From JALHSW01 sp963720675 (GTDB lineage: Bacteria > Actinomycetota > Acidimicrobiia > IMCC26256 > PALSA-555), in NCBI GenBank assembly GCA_963720675.1, contig CAVRGH010000010.1:1612001-1676000 (forward strand): a DNA stretch of 64,000 nt. The letters are read 5' to 3'. The notes beneath the pieces were generated by a model. The model saw only the letters and a list, made by a program, of their open reading frames with translations. It was not told where the DNA came from and searched no databases. The position numbers and the translations under genes are program-made. Below, piece by piece: positions 1 to 9,363 of the stretch (its first letter is position 1; the number at the start of each line of letters is the position of its first letter).

Positions 1-185
1 TTCCCCGCACTCGCCTCGACGCCCTGTGGCTTCACCCGCTCACCATCGAAGAGCCAGTACTCGTCATCGGCGCTCGTGACGAGCCGGGGACCGCGCTCGC
101 GCAGCTTCGCCGGCAGCCGCGCGGTGTACGCATCGGGCGCCTCGAGCACGTGGTCGTCGACGCTGAAGAGCGTCATCTTCGTCAT
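1..185 (-). CDS. Amidohydrolase (amidohydrolase-2 type), N-terminal fragment
   Basis: Only the first 61 codons lie in the window; the gene continues past the left edge. It starts at an ATG at 185 and reads MTKMTLFSVDDHVLEAPDAY. This matches the N-terminus of the amidohydrolase at 10723-11845 (MALDLISVDDHIIEHARVW), with the same SVDDH metal-site signature followed by RLPAK. Family members are metal-dependent hydrolases or decarboxylases of the PF04909 type. The substrate is unknown. It lies just downstream of, and in the same direction as, the epimerase at 261-1241. Confidence 0.7.
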   Translation of the reverse strand, partial: MTKMTLFSVDDHVLEAPDAYTARLPAKLRERGPRLVTSADDEYWLFDGERVKPQGVEASAG

Positions 186-260
186 GGTGCAGCCCCCGAG
201 TCGCGGTCGTCTCGTCCTTGCGGCCCGATGATAAGCCTTGCGCGTCGGCGCAACAACGGG

Positions 261-1241
261 TCACCGCGTGACGCGATGCCTCCGCCCCGGGCGCCGGACC
301 TCGAAGCGTCCCAGACCCACGACGTGCTCGAGCGACCTTCGGAAGTCGGCGAGCGCCCGGGTGGTGGAGTACTCGGGGACGAAGCCCCACTCCTCGCGAA
401 GTCGCGTCGTGTCCGCGATGGGGAGATACCGCAGCGAGTTGAACTCCCCCGGATCGATCGCGCCGACGCGCAGTGCCCAACCCCCGTGCAGGAACGCCTT
501 CACCGCCGGTTCGGGCACGCGGACGATGCGCTTGCCGAGGAGCCGCGCGGCCTCGTCCATCGTCACCACGTCCGACGCCGCGAGGTTGACCGGGCCCGTG
601 CGCGAGCCGAGGCAGGCCTCGACGAAGAATCGGCCCACGTCGTCCTGGTGCACCGCCTGCACCTGCGGATCGTCGCCGCGCACCGCCGCGAGCACCGGCG
701 CCGCGAAGACCATGCGCACCGCATTGTCGACGTGACGCCCGACGACCACCGCCACCCGCGGCAGCACGGCCTCGACCCCGGCAGCCGCGATCATCAGCTC
801 CGCCTCGGCCTTGTGGGACGCGTACGCCGAAGGTTGCTCCGTCGCGAGGGTGTCGCCCTCGACATACGGCTCGGGGTGATCGGGTACGGAGCCGTAGGCC
901 GTCACCGACGAGGCGAACACCAGGCGGCCGCACCCGGTGCTCGCCATGGCGGCGAGCACGTTCCGGGTCCCGCCGAGGTCGATCGCCCGCCGCGTCGAGC
1001 GGTCCCGCATCGAGCCCACGACCCACGCGAGGTGGACGACGACATCGCAGCCGCGCATCGCACGCTCGACCGCTTCGGGGTCGCGGATGTCTCCGATGAC
1101 GAGATCGCCCGCGTCGTGAAGCACTGCCCGCGGGGGACGCACGTCGAAGCCGACGACCGTCGTGTCGTCGCGTTCGCGCAGCCGCGCCCGGAGCGCCGCC
1201 CCGAAGCCACCGGCAGCACCCGTGACGAGGACGCGGGTCAC
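261..1241 (-). CDS. NAD-dependent epimerase/dehydratase (extended SDR)
   Basis: This is a 326-residue extended short-chain dehydrogenase. It begins with the Rossmann motif VLVTGAAGGFG and has a later SSVTAYGS segment. The usual YxxxK is read here as YASHK (SAYASHKAEAE). The GTG start at 1241 is preferred because the product then begins directly at the Rossmann strand and overlaps the upstream SDR stop by four bases (GTGA), indicating translational coupling. It is clearly homologous along its length to the N-terminal domain of the epimerase/swivelling-histidine fusion at 52607-55243, sharing the HQEDVGRF-like and LREEWGFVP-like blocks. Epimerases of this group act on nucleotide sugars or on 3-hydroxy substrates; which one applies here is not clear. 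Confidence 0.8.
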   Translation of the reverse strand: MTRVLVTGAAGGFGAALRARLRERDDTTVVGFDVRPPRAVLHDAGDLVIGDIRDPEAVERAMRGCDVVVHLAWVVGSMRDRSTRRAIDLGGTRNVLAAMASTGCGRLVFASSVTAYGSVPDHPEPYVEGDTLATEQPSAYASHKAEAELMIAAAGVEAVLPRVAVVVGRHVDNAVRMVFAAPVLAAVRGDDPQVQAVHQDDVGRFFVEACLGSRTGPVNLAASDVVTMDEAARLLGKRIVRVPEPAVKAFLHGGWALRVGAIDPGEFNSLRYLPIADTTRLREEWGFVPEYSTTRALADFRRSLEHVVGLGRFEVRRPGRRHRVTR

Positions 1242-2135
1242 GAGACGGCCTCCGGGCGTGCCGGCTTCTCGGCCTGGCCGGTCAGCCACGCAGCGGTGAT
1301 CCCGCCGTCCACCGACAGGTTCGCCCCGGTGAGGTACGACGCGCCCGGTGAGTTGCAGAACGCGAGTGCTTCGGCCTGCTCCTCGGCGCGTGCCAGGCGA
1401 CCGAGCGGCTTCGGGAACGCCTCCATCCACCCCGCGCCCATCGCCGCCTCGAACTCCGGCATCATCGGCGTCTCCACCGGACCGGGCGAGACCGCGTTGC
1501 ACCGGATCCCGAGCGGCGCGAGCTGCACCGCGCGCCACATCACGTACCAGACGGTGGCCATCTTCGAGAAGCTGTACCCGTCACCCACGATGTCGGCATG
1601 CTCGTCGCACCATCGCCGTGCGTCGTCGAACCCGCCGATCGCCGTCAGCGCCGCGAGGTCGACCTGGTGCTGTGGCCACCGGAACCCGGCCACCGACGCG
1701 ATGCACGCGATGGCGCTCCCCGGGCGCAGCTTCGGCACGAGGCCCTCGAGCAGATGACGGGCGCCGATGAAGTTGACCGTCATGACGTCGAGCGGCGGTG
1801 ACGTCTGTGCGAGCCCCGCGCAGCTGAAGACGGCGTCCAGGGGCTCCGAGATCGCACGGAGCGTCTCGTCGATCGACATCTCGTCGCGCAGGTCGGTCGC
1901 GAGGTACTCGGCCACCGGAGCGCTGGGCTCGCGCACGTCCACCGCGAGGACCTCGGCTCCCCGGCCGGCAACGAGGCGGGCCGTCGCCTCGCCCATCCCC
2001 ACGCGGCTCCGGTCACGAGCACGCGTCGTGTGTAGTAGCTGAAGAAGTGTTAAATAGCACAATCCGGACGCCCATCCCCGACGCGGCTCCGGTCACGAGC
2101 ACGCGTCGCCCCTCGTAGCTCCAGCCGTCTTCCAT
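1238..2135 (-). pseudogene. Short-chain dehydrogenase disrupted by a 79-bp imperfect duplication
   Basis: The reading starts at ATG 2135 (MEDGWSYEGRRVLVTGAASG) and after the break resumes as EATARLVAGRG, followed by a normal classical SDR: NFIGARHL, the YSFSK active site (Tyr, Lys), and the C-terminal SYLTGANLSVDGG typical of 3-hydroxyacyl or 3-alpha-hydroxysteroid dehydrogenases. The frame is lost because the stretch encoding the glycine-rich NAD motif occurs twice (1990-2028 and 2069-2108), separated by about 40 AT-rich bases. Removing 1990-2068 restores a perfect reading frame across the motif (GAASGMGEATARL). The gene may be genuinely broken or the duplication may be an assembly artefact. 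It overlaps the epimerase start by four bases. Confidence 0.7.
1990..2108. repeat. Imperfect direct duplication, 39-40 bp arms, ~40 bp spacer
   Basis: The left arm at 1990-2028 and the right arm at 2069-2108 are identical except for one missing base in the left arm. The arms encode the Rossmann glycine loop of the SDR on the minus strand. The spacer 2029-2068 is much richer in A and T than its surroundings and contains the string GTGTTAAATAGCAC. It resembles nothing else I can see in the window. Confidence 0.85.
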
Positions 2136-2184
2136 CGCACACTCCGTGTTCGTCGTGGCGCCGACCTGAGTATCGTCGCACGGG

Positions 2185-3346
2185 ATGAGCAACGCCTTCG
2201 CCGACCAGGTCGCGTTCGTCGGATCGGCGTGGACCGCGATCGAGAAGCAGTCCGGGCGCAGCGAGGGAGACCTCGCGCTCGAGGCCTGCCTCCTGGCCAT
2301 CCGCGATGCCGGACTCACGCCCGATGACGTGGACGGCATCGCCACGTACCCGGGCGGGATGGTGGGGTCGGTCTCGGCCACCTACGTCCTCACCGGGCTC
2401 GGGATGACCAACGTGCGCTGGTACTGCGACGCCGACGGCCACGGTCCCGCGGCGATGACCGCAGTGGTCGAAGGCGCACTCGCGATCGCGTCGGGGGTGT
2501 GCGAGACGGTCGTCGCGTTCCGCTCGATGACCCGGCCTCGCACGCACGGCGCAGGGGCGATCCCCGTGAACATCCAGATGCCGGCGGACATGGAGTTCAA
2601 GGTCCCGTACGGCGGGATGATGGCGAGCCAGTGGATGGCGATGTACCAACAACGCCACATGCACGACTTCGGGACGCGACCCGAGCACTTCGGTGAGATC
2701 GCGGTCTCCACCCGCGAGTGGGCATCGCGCAACGAGCGTGCGATCCAACGGACGCCGTTCACGATCGAGGAGTACCTCGCGTCTCCGTTCGTGTCCGAAC
2801 CCATCCGACTCCTCGACTCCGACTACCCCGTCGACGCCGGCATCGCCGTCGTGCTCACGACGCCCGAGCGCGCCCGCGACCTTCCGCATCGCCCGGTGCT
2901 CGTCCGGGCACTGTCCGACCGCACCCGGACCCAAGCCCGACTGGGACCAGGCGCCCGAGCTCACCGCCATGTCGGCGAAGTACGCGGCGGCCGACATGTG
3001 GACCCGAGCCGGCGACCTCGGCGTCGACGACGTCGACGTCGCCTGCTTCTACGACGGCTTCACCTTCATCGCGCTCAGCTGGATCGAGGCCTTGGGCTTC
3101 TGCGCGCTCGGCGAGGGTGGCCCGTTCGTCGAGGGCGGAACCCTGCGGCCGGGCGGCCGGCTGCCGTTGAACCCGCACGGGGGGAACCTGTCGGAGGGTC
3201 GTACCCACGGGATGGGACAGGTCGCCGAGGCGGTCCGCCAGCTCCAGGGTCGCAGCGGTGACCGCCAGGTCGAAGACGCACGAGTCGGGATCGTCACCGG
3301 CGGGGGCGGCCCCCTCGCCGGTGCGATGCTGCTGCACACGACGTGA
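2185..3346 (+). CDS. Thiolase-fold lipid-transfer/aldolase-like protein (Ltp2-like)
   Basis: The protein is about 387 residues long. The N-terminal half carries the thiolase fold (GRSEGDLALEA, DVDGIATYPGG) and the C-terminal half has ACFYDGFTF, GFCALGEGGPFV and NPHGGNLSEG. These are typical of the SCP-x/Ltp2 group, which are retro-aldolases acting on CoA thioesters with a DUF35 partner. The thiolase nucleophilic cysteine position is DADGHGPAAM, with no Cys, so ordinary thiolysis is unlikely. The frame breaks near 2930 (RALSDRTRT shifting to PKPDWDQAPEL). Both halves are otherwise conserved, so an indel is assumed. A DUF35 protein lies at 4741-5143. ATG 2185 follows a TATCGT box at 2171-2176. 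Confidence 0.75.
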
Positions 3347-3373
3347 GCTCCGGGTCGCCCGCGCTCGGAGCTC
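3345..3373. terminator. Inverted repeat between convergent genes
   Basis: A perfect 8-bp inverted repeat (GAGCTCCG at 3345-3352, CGGAGCTC at 3366-3373, 13-base loop) sits directly at the stop codon of the thiolase-like gene and before the convergent MaoC gene end. There is no T tract, so it would be a GC-type hairpin. Function is inferred from position only. Confidence 0.4.
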
Positions 3374-3457
3374 GCGACGCAGGAGTCCACGACCACGTCG
3401 AACACGACCACGGGACGGATCGGTGAGGCAGCCCGGGTAGGACCGTCGTGCGTGCGC

Positions 3458-4649
3458 TCAAGCGGGCTCCGGAAGCGCCGGTGGGCCGTCGGCGCGGCTC
3501 GGGAGCAGGATCGTCGCGTCCCCGGGACACGTCACCTCCCCGCGCTGGTTGGTGGAGGCGAGCGTCACCTCCACCACACCGGGAGCCGGTTTGGCCGTGA
3601 CGGTGCCGCTGATCGTCTGGAGGTCGCCGATGTAGTTGAACTTGCGGAACTCGCAACGCAAGCGCGCGAGCCACGCGTCGTCGCCCATCCAGTCGGTGCA
3701 GAGGTGGCCGAGCCACATCATGCGCATCATCCCGTAGTCGTAGGTGCGCGCGGCGCCGATCTCCTGCGCCCAGCCTGGATCCCAGTGGAGCCGTTGCACG
3801 ACGTCCCACGCGCCACTCCCGTCGCGGGTGTAGAGGCCTTTGGACTCCTTGCGCCGCTTGGCCGCCATCCGCAGCGGTCCCCAGCCGTACTCCCCGGGTC
3901 CGAGCCCGATGTGCAGCCCGACGATGTCGGTCACGTGGAGCGGGCCCTTGAGCAGCTGGCCCATCGACGCGCCGACCTCCACGTCCTCCCAGTAGCGCGG
4001 CTCGGCTCCCCGGGGGCGCTCGGCGAGCACGGCGGCTTCGATCTCGTCGATCGCCTCGGGCGAGTACGACGCGCGGCTCGACGTCACGCTCCTTCCCGGC
4101 CTTCTTCGACGCCTCGCGCTCGGCGTGGACGAACCAGAAGCGGTGCTTCGCGAACATGCGACGGTCGCGCTCGCGCAGGTAGTCGATCTGGACGTGGGAG
4201 ATCACGCTCCGGCCCCCGCCGAACTCGGAGTCCTTCGGCTCGACGTCGGTCAACCGCCGTGAGGACACGCATCGATCGCCGGTGCGAACGGGCTCGAAGA
4301 ACGACCACTCACTCCCGGCGTGGAACATGTGGACGCCGACCAGGGCTCCCTTGGAGGCGTCGCGCACCGCCTGGGGCACCTCCGTGACCTGGGACTCCCC
4401 CATGGTCATGAGGTAGAAGGGCGCCCCGATCGCCTCACCCCAGCGGGTCGAGGCTCCGTACGCGGGGTCCCCGTAGAGAGGGTTGTCGTCCCCGTAGGCG
4501 TGCGCGAAGTGCCGCATCGTGTCGAAGAAGCCCTCGCGGTTGTACGGCGGTGGCTCCGGGACCGGCACCCCGATGCGGGCCCGGTACCGGTCGATGCCCT
4601 CGTCGGTGATCCGCGCTCCGGTGTCCCGCTCGCGCTCGGTCTTGGTCAC
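3458..4649 (-). CDS. Double-hotdog MaoC-like acyl dehydratase
   Basis: The protein is about 396 residues with two hotdog domains in tandem. The N-terminal half has FDTMRHFAHAYGDDNPLYGD, which is typical of FAS1-like dehydratase domains. The C-terminal half has AEPRYWEDVEVGASMG and PLHVTDIVGLHIG. It is paralogous along its length to the intact 408-residue protein at 40135-41361. The frame breaks near 4090 (KKAGKERDVE shifting to SRASYSPEAIDEIE). The expected reaction is hydration of an enoyl-CoA. The start is taken as GTG 4649 (VTKTERERDTGAR). It is convergent with the thiolase-like gene and divergent from the DUF35 gene. Confidence 0.75.
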
Positions 4650-4705
4650 GACATCGGCTCCCCTCGCTGCGGCGCTCCCGGGATCCCGGGCACCAACCCG
4701 GGGTG

Positions 4706-4740
4706 AATCGTCATACCTGGTAAGACGATACGGTAGTCGC
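4706..4740 (+). promoter_or_regulatory. Promoter-like region of the DUF35 gene, probably leaderless
   Basis: A TACGGT box at 4729-4734 ends six bases before the ATG at 4741. This is the same spacing as the two leaderless-type promoters at 20565 and 25617. An AATCGT element at 4706-4711 and the palindromic TACCTGGTA at 4714-4722 lie upstream. There is no Shine-Dalgarno sequence in front of the ATG. Assigned by pattern only. Confidence 0.4.
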
Positions 4741-5143
4741 ATGACCAGTGCGACCGCCCGGGCCGACGGGCACCAGTTCTACTGGGACGCCGCGAGCGAG
4801 CACCGCCTCGACATCCTGCGATGTCGCGTGGTGCGGCACGTGGATCCACTATCCCCAGCCGCGGTGCCCGTCGTGCCACGGTGCCGACGTGGCGCCCCAG
4901 ACCGTCAGCGGCCGTGGCACCGTGGCGAGCTTCACGGTGACCCACTTCGCGCCGACGCCCGACCTCGCGGACGCGCTCCCCATCACGCTCGTGATGGTCG
5001 AGCTCGAGGAGCAGGCCGGGCTCCGGATCGTGACCAACCTCGCCGAGGCCGACCGAGGCGAGCTGCGCATCGGGCTCCCCGTCGAGGTCACGTTCGAGGA
5101 TCGCGACGGCGAGACGCTCCCGCAGTTCCGCCCCCGCCACTGA
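4741..5143 (+). CDS. DUF35 OB-fold, zinc-ribbon protein (acyl-CoA-associated)
   Basis: The protein is about 134 residues. The rubredoxin-like zinc ribbon reads ILRCR followed, after a frame change near 4828, by CGTWIHYPQPRCPSCHG. This is followed by an OB-fold (SGRGTVASFTVTHF, PITLVMVELEEQAGLRIVTN, PVEVTFEDRDG). DUF35 proteins pair with SCP-x/Ltp2-type thiolase-fold enzymes and bind CoA substrates, which fits the thiolase-like gene at 2185-3346. The reading is restored by a single-base shift, so the protein is probably intact in the organism. Confidence 0.75.
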
Positions 5144-5189
5144 TCCACCGTCGCCCGCGGAGCGGAACGACTCGGCGCGCGTGACGTGC

Positions 5190-7442
5190 TCACTCGCGCG
5201 GCAGGCCGAGCCCGCGACGGCCGATGATGTTTCGCTGCACCTCGTTGGTCCCGCCGTAGATGCTGGTGACCTTCGAGTGACGCCACGCTTCCTCGACGAA
5301 TCCTGCCGCGCCGTCGGGGTCGTCACCGACGCTCACGATCCCCGCCGGGCCCATGACGTCGAGGCACTCCTCACAGACCCGCTGGAACACCACCGCACCC
5401 AGGAGCTTCGCCATCGAGGCCTCGACGTTGATCGCGTGCCCGACGGCCGCGAGCCACACCACGCGCCAGGCCAACACTCTGCGGCGCGGATGTCCTCCGA
5501 GCAGCGGGCGAGCCGCTCCGCACCCCCACCTGGTCGATCACCGGGTGTGGGCCACGGGTGGTCGTTCGTGCCCATCCGACACACTCGTCGAGCACTCGTC
5601 GGGCCTGCGCGGCGTAGTCGGCGCCGGCCCGCTCCACGTCGAGCGCGAGGGCCATCACCGACCACCCGCCGTCGACCTCACCGACCCGGTCGGCGTCGCG
5701 CACCCGCACCGCGTCGTAGAAGGTCGCGTTCGTGCGCTCGCCTCCGAGCGTGGCGACCGGTCGGATCTCCACGCCCGGTGCGTCCAGCGGCACGAGGAAG
5801 ACGGTCAGACCTTCGTGCTTGGGGACCTCCGGATCGGTCCGAGCCAAGAGGAAGACGAAATCGCTGACGTGGGCGAGGGTCGTGAACATCTTCGACCCGG
5901 TGAGCAGCCACTCGTCGCCGTCCCGGACTGCCCGGGTCGTTGCCGCCGCGACATCACTGCCCGCCTCGGGCTCCGTGAAGCCGAGGCACACGAGGAGCTC
6001 TCCACGGCGGATCGGCTCGATGAAACGCCGTTGCTGATCTGGCGTGCCGACCCGCAGGAGGGTCTGCGCCACGATGTCGGCCGTCTGGAGCCCGTCGACC
6101 GGGGCGTGGGCGTAGCCCGCCTCCTCGGCGAACACCGCGCTGTCGAACGCGGTGTGCGCCGGCGACCATCGGGTCCCGGCCATGACAACCCGATCCAGCC
6201 CCTGGCTGCGAGGGCGTGATGGAATCCCGCATCATGGAAGGTTCCGGTCTCACGCATCCGGTGGTGGACCTCAGGGGTCATGTGCTCGGCCAGGAAGTCG
6301 CCGACCTCGCCTCCGAAGCGCGCCGCGGACTCGGGGACCGAGAACTCGAATCCCTCCGAGGCCTCGGCGCCCGACGTCGCAACGGCTGTCGGGACGCGAG
6401 GGCCACGGAGGCGGTCATCCGCGACCGCGGCCCAGTCGTCCGCCTCGTCGCCGAGCCAGGAACCCCACGCGCGGGCGCGCCGGAGGTACAGCTGGGGGTC
6501 GTACTCCAGCGTGAAGCCGTAGCCCCCGTGCACCTGCACCGCGTCGGCGGCGACCGCCCGTGCGACCTGCCCGCACCACCGGTACGCGGCGCGCGCGTCG
6601 CCGGGACCTGCGACCCGACATCGAGCGCCCAGCCGACGCGCGACGCGAGGAGCCGGGCGGCGTCGAGCGCCGTCGCGTGGTCGGCGAGGCGATGGGCCAG
6701 CGCCTGGAACGCCCCGATGCGCCGACCGAACTGCACCCGTTCGTTGCAGTACCGGACCGCGGTGTCGAGCGCGCCTGCGGCAAGGCCGACGAGCCGCGCG
6801 GCCTCGAGCGCGCGGAGCTCGTCGAGCACGGCCTCGTGCGATCCGGGCACCGACCGGCCGCCCGGCGAGCGGACCGGCGGCCGTCGGGGTGATCCCGCCG
6901 GTTCCCGGGAGGTCAGGCGCACCGGCGCGATGCCGGCACGGGATCCCACGACCTCGTGCAGCACCCACCCCGTCTCACCCTCCGGCACGCTCCCCGCCTG
7001 GTCGGACACCAACGCGAGGTCGGCGACGGACAGGAACGGCGCCGCTACCCCGGGCGTCGGCACGATCGCGACGACGGCACCCTCGGCGATGCGTGCGAGC
7101 TCGGCCGGGGAGGAACCCGCGAGCAGGCGCGCCCGCGACCATCGTCTGGACGAGGGGGACGGGGGCGAGCGCGCGGCCCGTCGCCTCGCACACGACCTGC
7201 GCGTCCACGAGCGACGCGCCGGCCCCCGCCGGCTCGGGCGCCGTCATGGTCGGCAATCCCATCGCCGTCAGGGTCCCCCACAACGTGGCGTCGAACCCGT
7301 CGCCGGCCTCGACCTCGCGCACACGATCGGGCGAGCAGTGCTCGACCATCACACACGTCACGGCGTCGCGCAGGGCTTCCTGGTCGTCGCCGAGCTCGAA
7401 GCGCACCGGTCGCTCAGACTCGGTGGGGCGCGCGCGCTCCAC
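5190..7442 (-). CDS. Fused two-domain acyl-CoA dehydrogenase (FadE34/ChsE3-like)
   Basis: After repair of frame breaks the locus encodes about 750 residues made of two consecutive acyl-CoA dehydrogenase units. The first runs from VERARPTESERPVRFELG to AVQVHGGYGFTLEYDPQLYL, the second from GAEASEGFEFSVPESAARFG to IYGGTNEVQRNIIGRRGLGL. No stop codon separates them: the frame reads through DDRLRGPRVPTAVATSG. This architecture and length resemble actinobacterial FadE34-type enzymes that dehydrogenate steroid side-chain CoA esters. Frame breaks fall near 7115, 6598, 6170, 5515 and 5470. The start is GTG 7442, two bases after the stop of the small membrane gene. It is the last gene of a leftward operon beginning with the P450 at 13056. 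Confidence 0.7.
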
Positions 7443-7443
7443 G

Positions 7444-7882
7444 TCATCGTGATCCAGCCGACAGCCACGAGGAGGCTCGCGCCTCGTGGTAGGCGAGGTC
7501 GGCAAGACCTGGGGGTCGCCTTCGGGCCAGTCGTAGACCTCGAGCGCGTGCATGTCGAGCGTGCTCCAGACGAACCACGCGATCCCGGCACCGAAGAGGA
7601 CCGCACCCGCAACGGCCCACGACAGGCACCGCCTCCGCGGCGCCGGGCGACGACCGCGAGCACGACCGCACCCGCCAGCAGCACCCACGGACCGACGCGC
7701 AGCACCGCGTCACGAAGGTCGCCCGGATACCCCGCCGCGGCGACGAACGTGCCGTCGTCGACGAGGGCCTCGACGACCAGCCGGTAGCAGAAGGTCGCCA
7801 CCGCGGCACCGAACAGCACGCCGGCCGCGAGACCACCGTCCGACGTCCGGCGGGTGACCGGCGTGCCGAGGGTCGACGTCAC
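7444..7882 (-). CDS. Small membrane protein of unknown function
   Basis: This product of roughly 145 residues is not recognised. It starts at GTG 7882, overlapping the ligase stop by four bases (GTGA). It contains GGLAAGVLFGAAVATFCYRL, then GPWVLLAGAVVLAVVARRR, then after a frame break near 7635 WAVAGAVLFGAGIAWFVWS, so three likely membrane helices. The end at 7444 requires a second frame change near 7500 (LADLAYHEARASSWLSAGSR). It is translationally coupled between a ligase and an acyl-CoA dehydrogenase, so it is probably co-expressed with the pathway. Confidence 0.45.
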
Positions 7883-9359
7883 GCGGGGAGCTCCCGCTTC
7901 ACGACCTTGCCCATGGCATTCGCGCGGCAGCTCGGCCACGATCTCGATGCGCCGCGGCACCTTGTTCGCGGCGAGACGCTCGCCCAGGAACGCGTGCAGG
8001 TCCTCGAGATCGATCTCGAGGCTCGGTCGCGGAACCACGAATCCGACGATGTCCTCGCCGAGCACGTCGTGGGGAACCCCCTTCACCGCGGCTTCGCCGA
8101 CTGCCGGATGCTCCAGCATCGCGTTCTCGATCTCCACCGGCGACACGTTGTACCCACCCCGGATGATGATGTCCTTCGCGCGTCCCGTGATCATGAGGTC
8201 GCCCTCGTCGTCGACGTACCCCACGTCGCCGGTGCGGAGCCACCCGTCCTGCCAGGTGGCCGCCGTGGTCTCCGGGTCCTTCCAGTACCGGCGCGGCGGC
8301 CGGCGGTCTTGATCCAGATCTCACCTTCCGCGTCGGCTCCGAGCGCGGCCCGATCGGGCGAGCGGACCTCGACCAGCGTCCCCGGCTGCGGCTTGCCGAC
8401 CGATCCCGGCTTGCGCCGCCGAGGCGCCCGGCGAGAGCTGGGTCCCGCCGGTGATCCCGGCCTCGGTCGAGCCGTAGAGGTTGACGATGCGCGCGTCCGG
8501 CCACACCTCGGCGGCGCGTCGCACCGTGTCCGGAGGCAGCGGTGCCGTCCCCGTGAAGATCCAGCGGACGCTGGACAGGTCGTGCGACGCAACGTTCGGG
8601 CTGTCGAGCAGGAGCCGCAGCATGGCCGGCACACCCTGCAGGGCGTCGACGCGCCGGTCGGTGGCGAGCTGCAGGAAGCCCTCGACCTCGAACTTCGGCT
8701 GGGTGACGACGGTCGTGCCCGTGCGCAACGGGTTGAGCAGGATCCCGTGCAGTCCCCCGTACCCGGTGAGGGGCACGGCGTGGAGGATCGTGCGCACCGG
8801 CGACGTGCCCATGGCGTCGCCCATGCTCACCGCGACCTCCGCGTGCGTGGTGACGACGCCCTTCGGCGTCCCGGTCGTGCCCGAGGTCGGGATGATGTCC
8901 GCGTCACCGTCCGCCGCAGTGCGGCCTGGTCGGAAGCGCGGCCCGATCGTCGGGCAGTGCGTCCACGTCCCACACACGCCCGAGCGCGAGGCCCTCCAGG
9001 AGTTCCGGCGCGTCGGTGATCGCCCAGCGCGCCTCGACGAACTCCGCGAAGGCGTGCACCTCGCGTGGTGTCCATCTGGTGTTGAGGGGGACCGCGATCG
9101 CCCCGGCGCGTTGCACACCCGCGTAGGCGACGGCGAGCGCCACCGCGTGCCGGTTGGTGATCGGGAGGAGCACACGGTCGTCGGGTCGGACACCCGCCGC
9201 GGCGAGGCCGCCGCCGACCGCGTCGGCGCCCGCATCCCACGACGCGAACGTGAGCGTCGACGAAGTGTCGTCGTGGGCGAGATGGTCGGGCTGCTGCCCG
9301 GCCCGGATGCGAAGCGCATCGGGCATGCGCCGGATCGTCGCGGACCACGGCTCCTGCAC
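7879..9359 (-). CDS. Acyl-CoA synthetase (AMP-binding, FadD-like)
   Basis: The protein is about 490 residues. It shows the P-loop PTSGTTGTPKGVV, the adenylate motif NLYGSTEAG, the hinge region DEGDLMITGRAKDIIIRGGY, and the C-terminal catalytic lysine region MGKVVKRELPA. It activates a carboxylic acid to its CoA ester. Frame breaks lie near 8925, 8430, 8312 and 7915. Start candidates are GTG 9359 (VQEPWSATIRR, four bases after the amine oxidase stop) and ATG 9326 (MPDALRIRAGQQPDHLAHDD). It belongs to the operon running leftward from 13056, upstream of the fused dehydrogenase. Confidence 0.8.
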
Positions 9360-9363
9360 CCGA

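Noticed and set aside
150..1757. Long open frame on the plus strand covering the epimerase and SDR genes
   Set aside because: It is rich in Arg, His and Pro with no domain pattern and is antisense to recognisable genes; an effect of high GC content.
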